This document shows, one piece after another, positions 35,176-49,734 of a DNA stretch of 64,000 nt (position 1 is its first letter; the number at the start of each line of letters is the position of its first letter). A program made the translations under genes and the position numbers. The DNA is taken from assembly GCF_050436995.1 (NCBI RefSeq), contig NC_134747.1, positions 7,447,501-7,511,500 of the forward strand, given 5' to 3'. Origin of the DNA: Anticarsia gemmatalis. Its lineage: Eukaryota > Arthropoda > Insecta > Lepidoptera > Erebidae. Under the pieces are notes generated by a model. The model made no database searches. It saw nothing but the letters and a program-made list of their open reading frames with translations, and had not been told where the DNA came from.

Positions 35176-36112
35176 GACATGCGTCGGCGGCGCTTCCTGT
35201 ACAAGGTGGAAAATATAGATATTTCCTGATTAACGGAGAGCACCGACGAAGTAACGGACAGCAGTGGCTTCTACACTGTGTCCACTATCTCTCGGCGTGA
35301 TCTGTACGACTGAACGGCAGGAAGCTGACGCGTTTCAACACGGATTAAAAACTAACGTTCGTTAGGAAGTCGTTGATAAACTCCGCCGGTTGTGGACTGA
35401 CTCTAGTGCGAGTGAACTTGTGCAGTAAACTTGGTGATCTCACGAGCTTAAAGTCTTAAATGTTTGTGATTAGATGAATAAATTAGTTGTACTGAGTGAG
35501 TCGACAGTGTTGAGAGTGAGACCAAACGCTACATATCTGTATGTATTTGCAAGTTACCCTTAACTCCTACTTCATCGCGGCCATACCTATCGACGAAAGT
35601 CAGACTTTCTGTTAATATAAACAATGTTTAAAAGTTATTAAATAGTGGATGTTTAAATTGTGAGATTGATTCTAAGAATTATGCATATTAATAATAATGT
35701 GTAGTTATTTAAGCATTTTTATATGAATGAAATTCTTGTAAATAAATGTATAAAAGAATTTATTAATATATTCTAGATAGTTATCGTACGAAAAAAAATC
35801 GTATTGACAATCTGTAAGCACGTAAACTCTTGAAAAATCATTTACTACGTAACGGGATGTACCTTATATTCATGGTACTTTAAAGTGCAATAAATATTTC
35901 GATGTATACTACTTAAATGTTAATGTTCCATAGTGCAAGTATGAGATCATATTTAGCTTACTACGGTATCGACGAGAGGCAGGAATCGGCAAAAGCTCGA
36001 GGTTTACACGCCAGTTAAATTGAAATTCTAGCATAAAATTTAACCGAAAATATTATAATAACAATTTCAAATATTCGTATTTGTGAATAAAGCATCTATG
36101 TTAAAAGTAACT
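35176..36112 (+). other. Probable TrissinR 3' UTR with candidate poly(A) signals
   Basis: AT-rich sequence after the stop codon with no receptor-like coding potential. AATAAA hexamers occur at 35477, 35741, 35889 and 36086. I cannot tell which is used. The end given is about 20 bases after the last hexamer and is only a guess. Confidence 0.45.
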
Positions 36113-39100
36113 AGGTTAAATGGAAAATGTCTTCTTATTCAAAACATGTATATTATTGTATATTGAACAGTAATCAATGTATACTTAATAGTTGTAAAAT
36201 TGATTGTAATTGTAAATATTTAACATATCCAAACATTTTGATACGTCGTGTAGGTGGTATGTTATATGTACTTGATGTACTTAATGAAGTTGTAACATAT
36301 AGTTCCGCCTAGTAGCTGATTCCCATAACTACAATCTGCAGTCACTCGTCATCCATGAACAAAATATTACAAATTAAGTCATATGATAATTTGAATCTTT
36401 TTTTTTATTGTATATCGTAACTTACGTAAAGATTGCCGTGCTAGTACTGAAGGGCCAAAAACAACCAAATACCCTTATACCGTGGAAAAATTAGTCAGAT
36501 AAATTATAGTTAAAGTTGATGTGTAAATAGCACAAGAATTTAGGTCGGTTGTTTAAAATTTTATAAGCGCTATACTCATTTTGTTCGTTAAAATATTGTC
36601 GTTTTTATATTTTTGTTTTTTATTGATGAACAACCAGCCTATATTATAGCTTCGTATACAAACATCTTGAACTTGTAATATAATATCCATAAAAACTCGA
36701 TTTTGTTGTCTTTACATAATGTTATATATAACTGTAGGGCATCAATTTGAAAGTTACATATAAATTACACATATTGAATATATATTAAAGCTTTTATTTT
36801 ATGATATTTAGAATATTCACTATGCAAATAACCAAAGAGAGTAGCGGAATATTATTCCTGTATGTATATTTTCTTCATTCTGATGTAAGTTATTACGAAC
36901 GCTTTAGTTTATTGTGTGTATATTAAGTATAATGTATAAAATGTCGTTATTTTGAAGATTATACTACGAAAAAACTGAGGATCTCTAAGAAGAAAGTGCT
37001 ACAATATCTTTGCTAAATGTACTTATTACAATTATTCTTTAAGCTTTATTGTTCAAAAAATTGTATAAAATGTCTGTGATGTCTATAAATCTAGTAAAAT
37101 TACTTTATCATTTCACTGGACTTATTTACTCGAAATTGTAAAATTCTCTTTGGGGAAGTAAATAGTCAGAGCGAAGTTTTAACACGTTTATTTCAGGAGT
37201 TAATCTACAAACCAGATTATAACACTGTTAAAACGATTCCAGCTTCAAAATTTGCTACAAATATCTCAATTATTCGAGTCAGACTTGAAACTTCATAATT
37301 ATTTCGGTGTTCAGACTGGGTGGCAAAGCCGGATAGATTATCCGTTTATATAATTAATATTTTAAATTACTTGAATGATTCTACATTACATTCTCACCTC
37401 ATTTTATAAAAGAGATCGACATAATTTCTGACTTTAAAATAACTTATGGTGTGTGATATTGATCTAAGTTCCTTTTCACAGAGAAGAGAAAGTATTTAGT
37501 TTGGCATGAGTTTTTTAGTTCAAGACTGTCTTTATCACAATTCTTTTGTTTTTCAAGTCTCTTTTATATTAGTATTCAACTTTAAAAGATATCTTGATCG
37601 CTATCTTGAAATAACCTGTTCCATATTCGTGCAATATAATATTTATTATGTAGATAAGTGAATTGTTTTAAATTAATATTATATTTTTACTGTTTAAAAT
37701 TGTATAATATAACATTATAAAATGATAAAAAATATTTAAATATATTACATGGTTTAAATTATTTTTATTTTCTTAACACGTATTCTAAATACCAATAATC
37801 GTTCACCCCTAAATATAATAATTATGTTAAGGCAAGTGAGAACTAATCGGGAAGTCGTTACTCTGTAAACAAACTGAGACACTTAATAAAAAAGCTAGGT
37901 TCCTATCATAGTATATTTCCACCAACAAGAAAAACATTTGCCGAAAAATAGGTCACTCGAGAAAATGTTAGCGCTTCAGTCATTGTTTACATTTTAGACT
38001 TAGCATTATCAACAAGACACATGAGATACAGACCAGAGACACAAGACCTTTCCCATTATTGTAATGGCGAATTTTGCAGTGTTGTTCCATTTTAACTTTC
38101 ATTTTGTGTAAGCACACAAGTTTAATTGCCAAAGTCTGTATAAATAACGGTTATTTTTTCTTGGCTATTTTTGTCAAAACTGTCTGCAAACACAGATATA
38201 TTATAGATATGGGTTATAACATACCTAATATCCAGCTAAACGCGATGATTACAAGAAAAAAACAGTAGGAGTAAACTTTGTAGCTCAGGTAAATTAATGA
38301 AAACCATAATCATAGCCACTATTTCTTTCCGAGTGACTCCTACTAGCATTTTCATAGTAGTAAAATAAACCCAAGATAATTATTAAAAAAAAAAAAAAAT
38401 TGGTCAAAAATACGAATTACGCTTTATGACACAGAAAGCTTATTAGTAATCGTGACATGCGAAATATGTTTCATACTAAATAGGTCTCATTATAAAAAAT
38501 AAAAACATAAACACATCTGACAGAATTACGAAAAGGTTGTAAAGTTCACAGACCAGTTTGCTCTTCTAATTGCTAAAATAAAAGTTAAATTTTACCCTCA
38601 GTAACACATGTAATTTGAGAAACAAAAAGTGTTTTTAACAGTTGCCTGGCTCAACAAAAAAGTATTACACTTGTACTCGTTAAAAAAAATCATCCAGAAT
38701 TCTCATGTGAGGCCATTATTTATCGTTAATAATATTGTTATTAAATTTAATATAGACTGAAACATTTTGTTAGAGACTCAACTGTTGCCAACCAAAAAAG
38801 ATGGAGAAATGCGTTTTTGACAGTTCATAAAGAATACCTGATTTAGTTGACTATCTCATTGTTTAAAACTTCTCGTTTAATGTAGGTCAAGCAAAATAAT
38901 TATATCACTCTTAAATCGTAATAGTTGTGTAAGAGTTAAGTGTTCTTCGTAAACATCTAGGCGTTAACTGAACAATGGACGATAACGAGCAAGATGAACA
39001 GTTCAACAATCATATTTTTGTACCAAAAGGCTGAGCCAAACAAATATTATTGTCCTTTATTACAGGTTATACTTCGCAGTTCAAGTACTTTGTCCGTACT

Positions 39101-40719
39101 CAGTAAAACTTTTCTCACGGACAACTTGAGATAAGTGTTTCGGGAGAGATTACGAAAATTTATGGTCACAGCCTTTTTTCCTGACGTTTACCCTACATGT
39201 TAAGTGAAGTGAGTCTTTAAATCTTAGCATTACTGTTCGTTGAGTTTCATGTCTATCATGCGAAAGACCTAACATGTCGATCGTTATCGGTATCAGTTAA
39301 GTAATTTTCCTTTCTAAGAATAGTCGATAGCTATTTAATTTGCTTGTTAGTAAATCGCTGCCTCGTACTCAATCATGGTAGTCGATGCAGAATGTGAATT
39401 ATTTTAATAACAGGGGTCGAACGGAACTAATTTGCGTCAGTCGCAACAACTTCGTAGCTAGAAATCACTGTGTGATTTGCTCCGGTGAGAAACCTCGACA
39501 ACGTCCAATTATGTTCCAACTGAATTTTGTTAATGATTCTGCGGTTTCACTGAGTTTGCTCTTAAATCTGTATTTAGCGCTTGTGTCAAATAATAATTAG
39601 TTCAGTTAGGTAATTTTTAATTACATTCCGTGCAGACATTCGTAATTTTATCTACTCCGGGTGGCAAAATGGTGTATTAGTAAGGAGAGATTTTGTCTTT
39701 GATCCGACGACTTTTTTTTGTTCCAAATCGATTTCCACGTACGGAACAAAGTGGAGCCGCCATCTTATACATTCACGGTAGAAACGTTAAATATATTTAA
39801 TATACCTACATACGTACTTATATGACTTAAATTAAAAACTTGCGTTAATCATTGGTTTACGCACCCAATTATGCCTACGATTAACAAATAACAGTATATT
39901 ACAGCAATAAATAATAAATGTGATGTCAATTATAAAACACAATATAAATTGGTCGCGGTCCAGTAGTCAGGAAACAGTGATTTCAATTACTGGTTTATAA
40001 TTTTGTATAATAATCTATACAGATTGGGTAACTATCAATAAATAATAAAGTGACAGTACATAACCTCGTTATACACGAATATTAACCGAGTTTTGAACAG
40101 TTCAGTAAACTTTCTTATCGAAAGTATGGAACATTATGAAGTTCGAAGCACTAACACATATGGGTGATATTATCTTTATGTTCAATAAGTGATTACACAC
40201 AAGTGATATACTGCTCGAAGTTCAGGTTAAGGACTAAACTTTGTGGCTGACATAAAAACTGGTTTATTGGAACATTAAGTGTTCATTATTATCGCAGATT
40301 TAGCTCGACATTTTTATATACAGTCAGTAGATTTAAACTGAAATTCACATTCTCTCGCAATGGATTATTTTACTATACAAACCTAAAAAAAGATTTTTTT
40401 TTATAATCCAAAGGACTCTTCACTATTATCTATAATTAGGAATCCATTTTAACCTTTTGGAATAGTTGAGAGTTCACGGGTATTATATGAACCGCGTATA
40501 TAGTTTTCTGTGAAAACGTGGGTGCATGTGGTGGGAGGGTAAGGGATTCCCTGTCTGAGTGACTGATCTTTCAATACATAGCTCGGTATATAGCAATACT
40601 GCATTGTGATGCGAAGATAGCTTTGGCGATGTAAACATTTATAAGGAAAGCGTTTTGTGAAAATCCAACTCTATGAACACGTGCGACATGTCACATGAAT
40701 TAAAGTCTAGATACCTAGT
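36113..40719. other. Gene-poor stretch after TrissinR
   Basis: AT-rich sequence. Only short open frames without recognisable domains, and a 14-base A run at about 38386. I see no gene or repeat family here. Confidence 0.5.
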
Positions 40720-41667
40720 ATACGTATCACACTACACAGCGCGACGGGCCGGCAACCGAATTCCTCACTTCAGAGTGCTTCTGAATGTGATGATTAAGGT
40801 GAGTATCTTAAAGAAGTTAATGCTCCCAAAATTTTAATGACGAATTTCATGCCGCCGGTGAACCCGATGCGATGACCAAGTCGATCTATTTGTTTTAAAA
40901 GTAAAATATTTTTGATATTGGCATGATAATAACTTATGTAATAACTTGAGACAGAAGGTCCTTTAAGGAGAGACTACATAGATTAATCGACTTGGTAGCG
41001 AGACTTGGGGTTTTTTACATAATGTTTTTTAATGGCATCTCACTTCTTTTTGTAGAGCGAACATAAGTCCAATTTGTATGGAAAGACATTCTTTTTTTCA
41101 TAATTCAAAGTATTTTCCTATGGGAATGTAGTTCAGTTTCATGCGCTTAACACCCTTACCCACCCTATACCTACAATACTATAATAGTAGGTACTTATCT
41201 ACATCTATTATTTTCTATTATACTACAGTAATAATGATTCATTAACTGCAAATGTAACCTTGTAATCCTATACATTTATACGGGATCACAAAGTTATTCT
41301 TGCAGTTTTAATATTTAGAAAACTGGGTCGAAATTAGGAAATATTGAAGTTTTCCCATGATTAAGACACTAAATTCTATTTTTTTTCTAAATTTGCAGCT
41401 TCTATGTCTGCTTTCTAGCAGAACTTGCTTTCAAGAAGTACCCTAGACTTTTGATGCTCGGTGAGTCAGTGAGTCAGTAAGTGACAAAATTCAGAATGTT
41501 TAACAAGTTGAAATTCTTAAACTACTGGTTCAAATTGACTGAAATTTTAAATATACCTTGTTTATACAATGCCTGATTAATTGCTGAAAATTGCTTCGAG
41601 AAAAGGATGGTACGGCCATGCCGCTTTTTTTTGCACGACTTGCGGGGGCACTGCCGTGTCCCCAGAT
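40720..41667 (+). mobile_element. Helitron-like element, copy 2 (no inverted arm)
   Basis: Shares tgtcgcgtgt-like start gtatcacactacacagc, the block cgatgaccaagtcgat, the GTGAGTCA mini-repeat and the 3' end gggggcac...ccccagat with copies at 18899 and 59636. It lacks their left inverted arm and keeps about 60 extra bases after cacagcgcgacg that the other two have lost. It therefore probably represents the ancestral arrangement. Confidence 0.65.
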
Positions 41668-42005
41668 AGAAACCCCAGAAGTCTAATAAAAGAGTACCTA
41701 ACGTGAATTGTAAATAATCGTTCTCACTCTATTTCATCGCCGCAGCGTTTCATTAGTATTTGTTTAATAAACGTTCTGCGACTCAGTGTCCTAATTACGT
41801 ACAAATATTTAATTAAAAGGATACAATTTCAGCATCGACTGTGATAGTTCTGTATGTCGGAGCTGTACCATGGTATGGAGCTTCTAATCGACATCTTAGG
41901 AGCTTAATCAAATCCGTGTGTTAGGTATAATAACGCGTATACTGAGATTGAAACTTTAATGATGTACTTACAGGATTATATTAAAACCTGCACAGGAAGA
42001 TGCGG

Positions 42006-42592
42006 CGGAGGAGCTCGTAGCTTAGTTAACTACAGCCGCGCGGATGGATCTCTGAGGTTAAGCCACGCTTGCCGAGGATGTTCTGTGGATGGGTGACCAT
42101 CTTATACATATCGAGTTCCTCCGTGTTTCGCAAGTCCCGGCTGCCATTTTAGAAGATCTTTGACAGTCGTTAACAGTAGTCAGAAGCTTGAAAGTCTGAC
42201 AACCAGTCTTACCGAACGAAGGGTATCGTGTTATATCCCAGGTAACTAGATTGTGGAGGTCAGATAGGCGGTCGCTCCATGTAAAACACTGGTATCCAGC
42301 TGCATCCGGTGAGACTGGAAGCCGACACGAAAAGTACAACAATTTCTATTAATATTTATATTATATATGCTTGCGTCACATAAGAGAGAATGGGTCATAA
42401 TTTTCCCTGTTCTTGTAATATTTTTACTGGTACTCAGCTCCTATTAGTCGTAGCGTGATGACATTTAGCCTTCCTCTTTAAATGGGCTATCTAACACTGA
42501 AATATTTTTTTCAAATCGGACTTGTAGTTCCTGAGATTAGCACGTTCAAACAAACAAACAAACAAACTCTTCAGCTTTATAATATTAGTATA
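42006..42592 (+). mobile_element. Apparent chimeric retroposon: 5S-headed SINE (family B) plus LINE tail
   Basis: The first part (42006-42340) is a second 5S-derived SINE family: gatctctgaggttaagc and tggatgggtgacc (42086-42098) match the 5S internal promoter, and the body includes gtaactagattgtggagg and actggaagccgac. After an AT-rich junction, 42367-42592 is the same LINE tail as at 5354 and 53955, ending ataatattagtata. ACAGGAAGATGCGG occurs at 41992-42005 and again at 42593-42606, so the whole unit is flanked by one 14-bp target duplication. Confidence 0.75.
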
Positions 42593-42953
42593 ACAGGAAG
42601 ATGCGGCTTAAGTGTTGAACGATTACTTATGATTACTTATCCCAGCTTTCACGCCACCACAAATCCGGCTTTGCTCCTGTATGTGGCGTTTCAGCTTTAA
42701 AAGATTTTCTTGAGAAAATTATTGTAATCTGTATTAAAATGAAAGATATTTATTCTGTGTTTTAACGCCATAGTTGAATAAATCTATAGTATACTTGTCC
42801 ATGCCTCTCTAGTGTATAGTTACGTGACAAAACTGATTTAACGCAAAATTAATCAAGCTTACCTTGTAAATCTACATAATCTTGATGGCGCTTTCAAAAT
42901 AGCGATCAGTGGAACGTTTTACATGAAGTGCGTTGTACTGATTTACAACGACA

Positions 42954-43046
42954 GCGAACACGCATTTTACCTTAAAATGCCTTACGTTTCGGCGCGGGTT
43001 GCACTCGCCGAAACGTTAGGCATTTTAAGGTAAAATGCGTGTTCGC
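42954..43046. repeat. Long hairpin: 41-bp arms, one mismatch, 11-base loop
   Basis: Arms 42954-42994 and 43006-43046, loop cgggttgcact. Each arm also contains a smaller palindrome (gcattttaccttaaaatgc), so branched folding is possible. The downstream flank cgcgagagtttaaaagtt links it with the hairpin at 17365. Confidence 0.9.
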
Positions 43047-46000
43047 GTTAATTCCCGTATCCTATTATACATTAAACATGCAACGCGAGAGTTTAAAAGT
43101 TATGATTACAACGACAGCTCAGCAGAGTGTACCACATTAAGGCACTCTATTGAGCGAATTCTATAATGCCTAGATACCTACATACCTAGCCTACTGGTGA
43201 CACGTATTCCTATCTGTTTTATTTCAAGAGCCGTATTATTATGATAATTGTTATTGAAAGATAGTATTTTTCGTAAAGGACTTTTGAATACCGTGAAAGG
43301 TAAAAACATTCAGAATCTATAAGTTTCCCAACCTAGATATATTCCAGCTTGAATAAATAATAAATAAGTACATTATGTTAATAGATAAGGGCATGCTTAC
43401 GCCCACTTCCCTAGTGCCTGAAGTCTATTAGTATCTGGTGTATGTGATAATGTATTACGCATATTAAAATTGTGTTGAAGTTATCCATTAATAGCGAATT
43501 TGCTAAAAGCTCTGCATTATAGGTACATTTTTCTTGCACCTTGTTTCCATATTTAACTTAAAAGTTAGCGCTGCTTTCAGTATCCAATATTGTTAAGCAA
43601 TCAAAATCTAGCCACTAACCTGGGTTTGCTTGACATAACAGCCTGTGCAACTTGGCTGAAACGTCAAGAAATAAAGGTAAAAAAGTGCAGCAACATTCTT
43701 CAAAACCAAACAAAGGAACACCCCAATTTAATTTATAAAAAAAGCCTTTGAACCTTGTTTTTAACAACTTACTTTATACAGGCAAAAAATAAAACATTTC
43801 GGAACCCATTTTACAGATTCAGATTCGTCATTAGATTCGACCATCCGAGGTCAATATTTAAAAGCTCTATCCGCGGGCAAAGTTCTAAATCTTTCAGTAA
43901 TATGTAAGAACGTGATTATTGAACAAATCCTCGGTACTAACACTAAAATCTAATAAAAAAGTATTTTTTTTAGTTTAGTTATTTTATGTAAAACAAAAAC
44001 TAATCACGCCGGTTGCGTTCTTGACTGTGATTTATACCTCTTTGTACTTGTGATATTTAGATTTTTAAAGGACATAAACTAAGTAACGTTTTAAATTTAT
44101 TGCTTTGATTAAGGAGAACTAACTAGGTAAATATTTATTCACTATTCGTGAATAAATAGTTTCACGTAATATTTTTTTTATTTTAATTTTTTTTTCAACC
44201 GATGGCTTCTCGGGTACTTTCCTTAATCGGGAACTTTTACCAAATCTCTCCATTTTTTATTTTAAAGCACTAAACTTTAACCTGAACCCGAACTAGTGAT
44301 GACAAAATTCACAGTCGCAAGCATAATTGTTTTTTTTTAATAGGCAACTCCCGTACAAACAACAAGCACAAACTTGAATAGAAAAGTCTAAAGAATAATA
44401 TAAACTAGCTACATACTTTTATCTACAACGTTCTAATGGTGAGGTATTAGCGGAGCGCATCATTTGCAGAGCCGAAGCGACGAAAAGCTGCAAACGTGAC
44501 ATTAGAACGTTTTCCAAAAGGATTGGTTCGGAGAAAGACTTTCACACAGAAGAGGGGGGAGTCCTTTGTCTAGCACTAGGTCAGCAGGGGGCCGAAACAT
44601 TATTCGATCGATGTGAACTTCAACATTGAAAGGCAACGAGAGACTCGGATAATGGCGACGATAATTTTATACTCATTTAATGTTTGGTTACGGGTAATTA
44701 GGTAATCATGTCGTCGATTCATCAGTGACTTCAAAAATTACGCAAATTGACCATTTAATTTTGTGCTTGTTAAAACAAATTGTTTGATGTCAACTCACTC
44801 TTTTAAAGCTTTATTGAAATCGTATTAAAAGAGAATAACATAATATGGTTAAAATATGTAGGAAAAAAATAAATAAACCTCATCTATAAGCATCAAATAT
44901 GCTTTCACACGTTTAGTTCTATGAGACCAAAACATTTCCGTTAACTTTGCAAATAAATGTAACAATGAAATAAAAGCGACACTATAACGATCAGACACTC
45001 CTTCCATTTCACAAAGTAGGCTATTTGCATGCTGTTTTTATTTTGTACGAACGTTTATATTTTTCCTCTGATTATACTAATATTTATTATAACATAATAA
45101 ACAGATATTAAGTTAATGTTACGATTATTGAGTTAGGTTCAGTGGTATGTCGAGTCACGCACGGGTGTAGCTCGTGACTTCCTGTGGAAGGTTCTTTCGT
45201 AGCCACAGTCTTCCAATAAATGCCTCTGAAGTCATGGTATTTTTCCTTTTGAGATTGCGATGGGGATCGGAATGGAGACGCCAAATAATATTTTTAAATG
45301 ATACAGAAATGAACTTACTTAGGGTGTCAAAATTGGCATGCATCATGATAGTAATTTAAAATAGTTATAAAAATATCTCCTGGGTTATTAGGTACAGGAG
45401 AAGTTACTTTACCTTTGTTTAAAAGTAGACAATATGTTATTATTTATCATTAATCCGACAGGCTTAGGTGCCATGGTATTAATAGCGTTTAATTTTTTAC
45501 GAATTCCTTGTAAAAATGTGTGCCCTATGTAAAATGTATAAGTGTATAACGAAATAAAACATTTTTTTTAAACAAAGGTTCCACTTACCATTCGGTATTT
45601 GTGTTTCCAATTCAGACCGCAATGAGCCAGTCTAGACAGGCTGAGATGAAAAAGTTAATATTGGACAGAAAAAGACAATAAACATTTGAAAATAAATCTG
45701 ACCAATAAGACAGTACTATGAGGGAGTAAATCGCAAAAATAAATACAAAAAGGGAACATTTAAGCACATTTTTATGAAATCAGTAAGTGCAATTACCATT
45801 TGTCTTTCACGCAGTTCAGGGTTCAAAGCCTTTAAATCATCAAACTTGTGTTGTCTGTCGAAAACAAAATATTATAATGTTTAGTAGCAGTTAGTTCCTT
45901 ACTATTTACTTTACTGAAAAATAATAAGAAACAATTTGAGAGTTCTTTAAACAACTTTTGTTTAATCATAAGCCTTACCTTTGCATTGCGAGAGGAAAAT

Positions 46001-49000
46001 TGTACCGAGCGGCAAAACGTATACAGCAACACATAAAAGCAAGTTATCCAATACGCCAACTAATAATTGTATTCAAAAGCCACGTATTTGATATTGTACT
46101 ACTTTCAACTTCACAAAACTACGTACACAAAGGAGCGAGCACCTGTTGACTTTTGTTTTGTTTCTTTGAACTGGTATGCATACCTTTCCTTTTTATAATA
46201 TTGTTTGTAAACAGAATATAATGGCGTTCCGTATATTTATTTACCTAAAAATGTTACCAATGTGTTAATCATTTATAAGCCTTATTTTTGTCCTGTAGCC
46301 GGACAAAGGCTTATTTCAGTAAATAGTGTAGTAAACTATACTAAAGTTAAGTTATATATCAACATTGGTAAGGTTTTAGTTAAAGATTTACTAGAGTGAA
46401 TTAATTTTAATCGTAATCTGAAAGAGATCTGCAAACTTTTTATCTAGTCGTTACTTTCTTTCGAGTGTTAGAAAACCGTCTGTTTACTCATCCTATGTAG
46501 TCTTAAAGTTAAATATTTAAGTACACCTTAAATACGAACAAAGGTATGTGGTATATACCCATTGGTAAAAAATAAATAGTCATATTATAATGTAATTGCA
46601 GGCATTATATGTAATAACCGTGTGAACAATAACGTGAAATAAATCTAATGTCCCGTTTGGATTCCCATGAAAGGTAAAATAAGGTAGCATAATCAAAATT
46701 TCTTGAGAAACTGGGAGCGAGTCTTTTCCCTGCCGTCGCACTTAATTTGAAATTCCAGGCTTTTTCTGAGAATTTATCGATAGGAAGAGTACAATAACAC
46801 GGTACTTGAGTCGAGAATCGATATCGGAACATCACTAGACTAATAACTTTAATATAAGGACGGGAGTCAAGTGGAATTAAAACTTTAATGGGATATCTTT
46901 GTTCTGCAGCGGAATCAATATTTCAAAAAGCTAAACGTGCAATTGAATATGTTTTTAAAAGGGAATGCTTTTAGTTAAACAAACTTCGACAGCAAAAAGT
47001 AAATTTATTCGAAGATATCATCGTATTCTACACTGTTGTTAACCGTTCTAGGTATTGTAAAAACATAAAGGTTTTATATTATTACCCACCTAAGTATCTT
47101 AAAGTTCTCAACTTTCACACTCCGATATTGAAGTGTCTAGACTCTTTCAGCGATCGTTGCCTTCCACAACAGAAAATAAATAACAATATACCGTCTTAAT
47201 AAAATTTAATTAAGGTATTAAGACTATTTATTCAGTATTATAAACATAGCGCAATTATAATAAGGTTTTCAGGTTATAAGTCACCCACTTCTGCGCGTAT
47301 GCAATTAAGCAGAGGGTGCAAAGAGCATCAGATAATAGTATATTATTTACTAACTCATGGAGGTATTTTCAATTTAATTTTGAATAATTATTTATTCAAG
47401 CTATAATTATAATAATAAAGCCATACACATTCCTCATTACGGGAGGAGATCCTTCCCAGGAGTTAAACAGTAAAGGGTTAAATTTATTTAAATATTTGTT
47501 AGGTTAATTTAGATAAAATTATATCAATATCGTTGTATTTTTTAATGTAGACATCTTGTCTATTGTAAAACGTCAGTAGTATTATATATTTTACTGTTTT
47601 CGTGTAGGTAAAACCGCTATAAAACTTTGATAAATCGCACGGCATGAATCACAAACACCTCACACAGACAAGACAGAGCGTTTTGTTTATTTACATGTTT
47701 ACCCTATATAATGTTATTATCAACTCATCGCTTGGCATCATCAATGATGTTTACAACATCGCAATTTCCTTCTTTCGAAATTAGCCTCTATTCTATTGTA
47801 CCAAGCAAAATCCTTTTATTTTATTTATGTGTTTATCTCAGGATCTCGTTGAAATAAATGACCCGAAATGTAGGTGCGAAAATGCGATTTATTCTGATTT
47901 ATTAGTTAGAAAAGTTTATTAAGTATTCCAGGAATTACTGTAGCAATAACTGCCGTCGCTAGCACAAAACGGTACGCACACTACGTAGTAATAAACTTAA
48001 AACCATCAGAGATCATTACGTGAATTTTAATGAAACTGGCTCGTTAGAGGCTTGCTCTTGTTGTTTTTTACGTCACGAGCGACAGTTCCGTGCAACTTCA
48101 ATAGAGTTAATCTCTATTTTAATTAAGTGTAACTATGAAAGCGCTTTGTCCCAACATTGTTATAATCGGTTTATCGGACGAGCTTTCCAGAGTGAATAAA
48201 CAGTATTTGTGCTGCAGTCTCGTTAGTGGAGCTCCGTAACTTTTTACGTGGATACTTTTATTCTGCGAGTAAATATAACGACATAACCATAGAGCCGAGG
48301 GCCGGGATTGAAAGGGACGCATTCGGATTTCCGCCGCACTTCAAAACAAACTTACATACCTACGACTTTATTACAAGTTTGAATCGACATTGGAAAGATA
48401 CTTTCGAAATTGTAGGAACACTCGTTTTGTTACTTGAAAAAGTACAAATGTTGTTGCTTAAGTCAATATTTTTGTTTACTGATGATATTAATAAAAAATC
48501 TATCATTAACTAGGAAACTATCTATCATTGACTTAAAAAACTCGGCACTGTTATACAAGGTTAAAGATTACCCAAAAAATCCTTACGACCGACAATTTTT
48601 GTATGAATTATCCGGGTAACCGCTAACCACAGTCAGTCCCATTCAATTTACGCAGGTAAATAAGACAAATAAGCAAACCGCAGAACACCGAAATCGGTAG
48701 ACAAAGTCAAGCGAAAAGTTAAAGACAATGTTTACTTTAATTGGATTTAACTACACAACGAATGAATACACATTAACCAACGGTATCTCTACCTCTGTAT
48801 ACAAGTAAGCTTAACGAGCTGTTGAACACTTAAATAATTTTATCTAAACTCTGCCTCTAAGTGATGAGTTTTCTTATTGCTTTTTGTGGATGTTCATTCT
48901 ACTATTTTACCAAACACTTTTTCTGTATAAAAATCTTTCTTACAAATTTATCTGAAACACATTTCGGACTAACTACAAAAAAAACCATGTTGATAAATGT

Positions 49001-49734
49001 TCGAGAGAATTTTCTGTGTAAATAAGTATCCGTTTTATATAAACGCTCAGCTGAACAATTCATGAGGTAGCGCGTACTTAATTTGTTTTATCGGACTTAC
49101 GATCCCTTTATTTAAAATACAGCCTGAATATGGCCATGTTAATATTTTACTTAGCCCGTATTAAATACATTTTTACGTCCACCTGTAACTAGTTTTACTC
49201 CTTCAAATGAAAGTATTAAAAAGTACATATTTAACAAGGAGACAAACTTGAAACGAACGAACTTCGTGATAAGAATGAGTAAATATTTGGAAAATTAGAA
49301 CAGGAAACATTCCGTTTTTCACCACCAGGTACTTAAAGGCCATTAAGGTATCATAATTTGAATTTTACTATAAATTCCTTTTAATTTTTGATCGATAGGT
49401 CGTATTTCACGCAGGTATTTTTTTTAGTATACTTGTCTCTGTTATTTTGGTACAGCTTTATACCCATTTGAATATTATTTTCTTATATTTAAACACCAAC
49501 GAATACTGGAGCTGCTTATTATTCAGCACATAAATTCATCAAAGGACTTTTGACAGTCCTTTATTATTAGGGGTTGGGCTATGGGATTGAAAGTCCGTTT
49601 GCCCTATGGGTTTTACCATTGTGAATACGCACGGCTCGCTAAACTATTTAAATAAAAATCACTTCTGAATTTATAACATACATAATTTTCTGTTACCCGG
49701 TGATAACTTTTTATCGAGTTGTTTACTCAAAATA
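43047..49734. other. Gene-poor stretch, nothing certain
   Basis: No convincing exon. There are slightly GC-richer blocks at 44.4-44.7 kb, 45.15-45.3 kb and 48.06-48.36 kb, the last with a 95-codon open frame (48226-48513) lacking recognisable motifs. A small stem (aagcctt...aaggctt) lies at about 46280. Regulatory sequence is possible but unproven. Confidence 0.4.

Noticed and set aside
42058..42342. 94-codon minus-strand open frame
   Set aside because: Antisense of the family B SINE, not a gene.
44427..44515. Inverted repeat acgttctaatg / cattagaacgt with SINE-like text after it
   Set aside because: Arms of about 11 bp with a long spacer, and the 'gtcctttgtctagcac' resemblance to SINE tails is too short to rely on.
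48226..48513. 95-codon open frame in a GC-richer block
   Set aside because: No motif, signal peptide or similarity recognised. Could be regulatory sequence, but nothing supports a gene.
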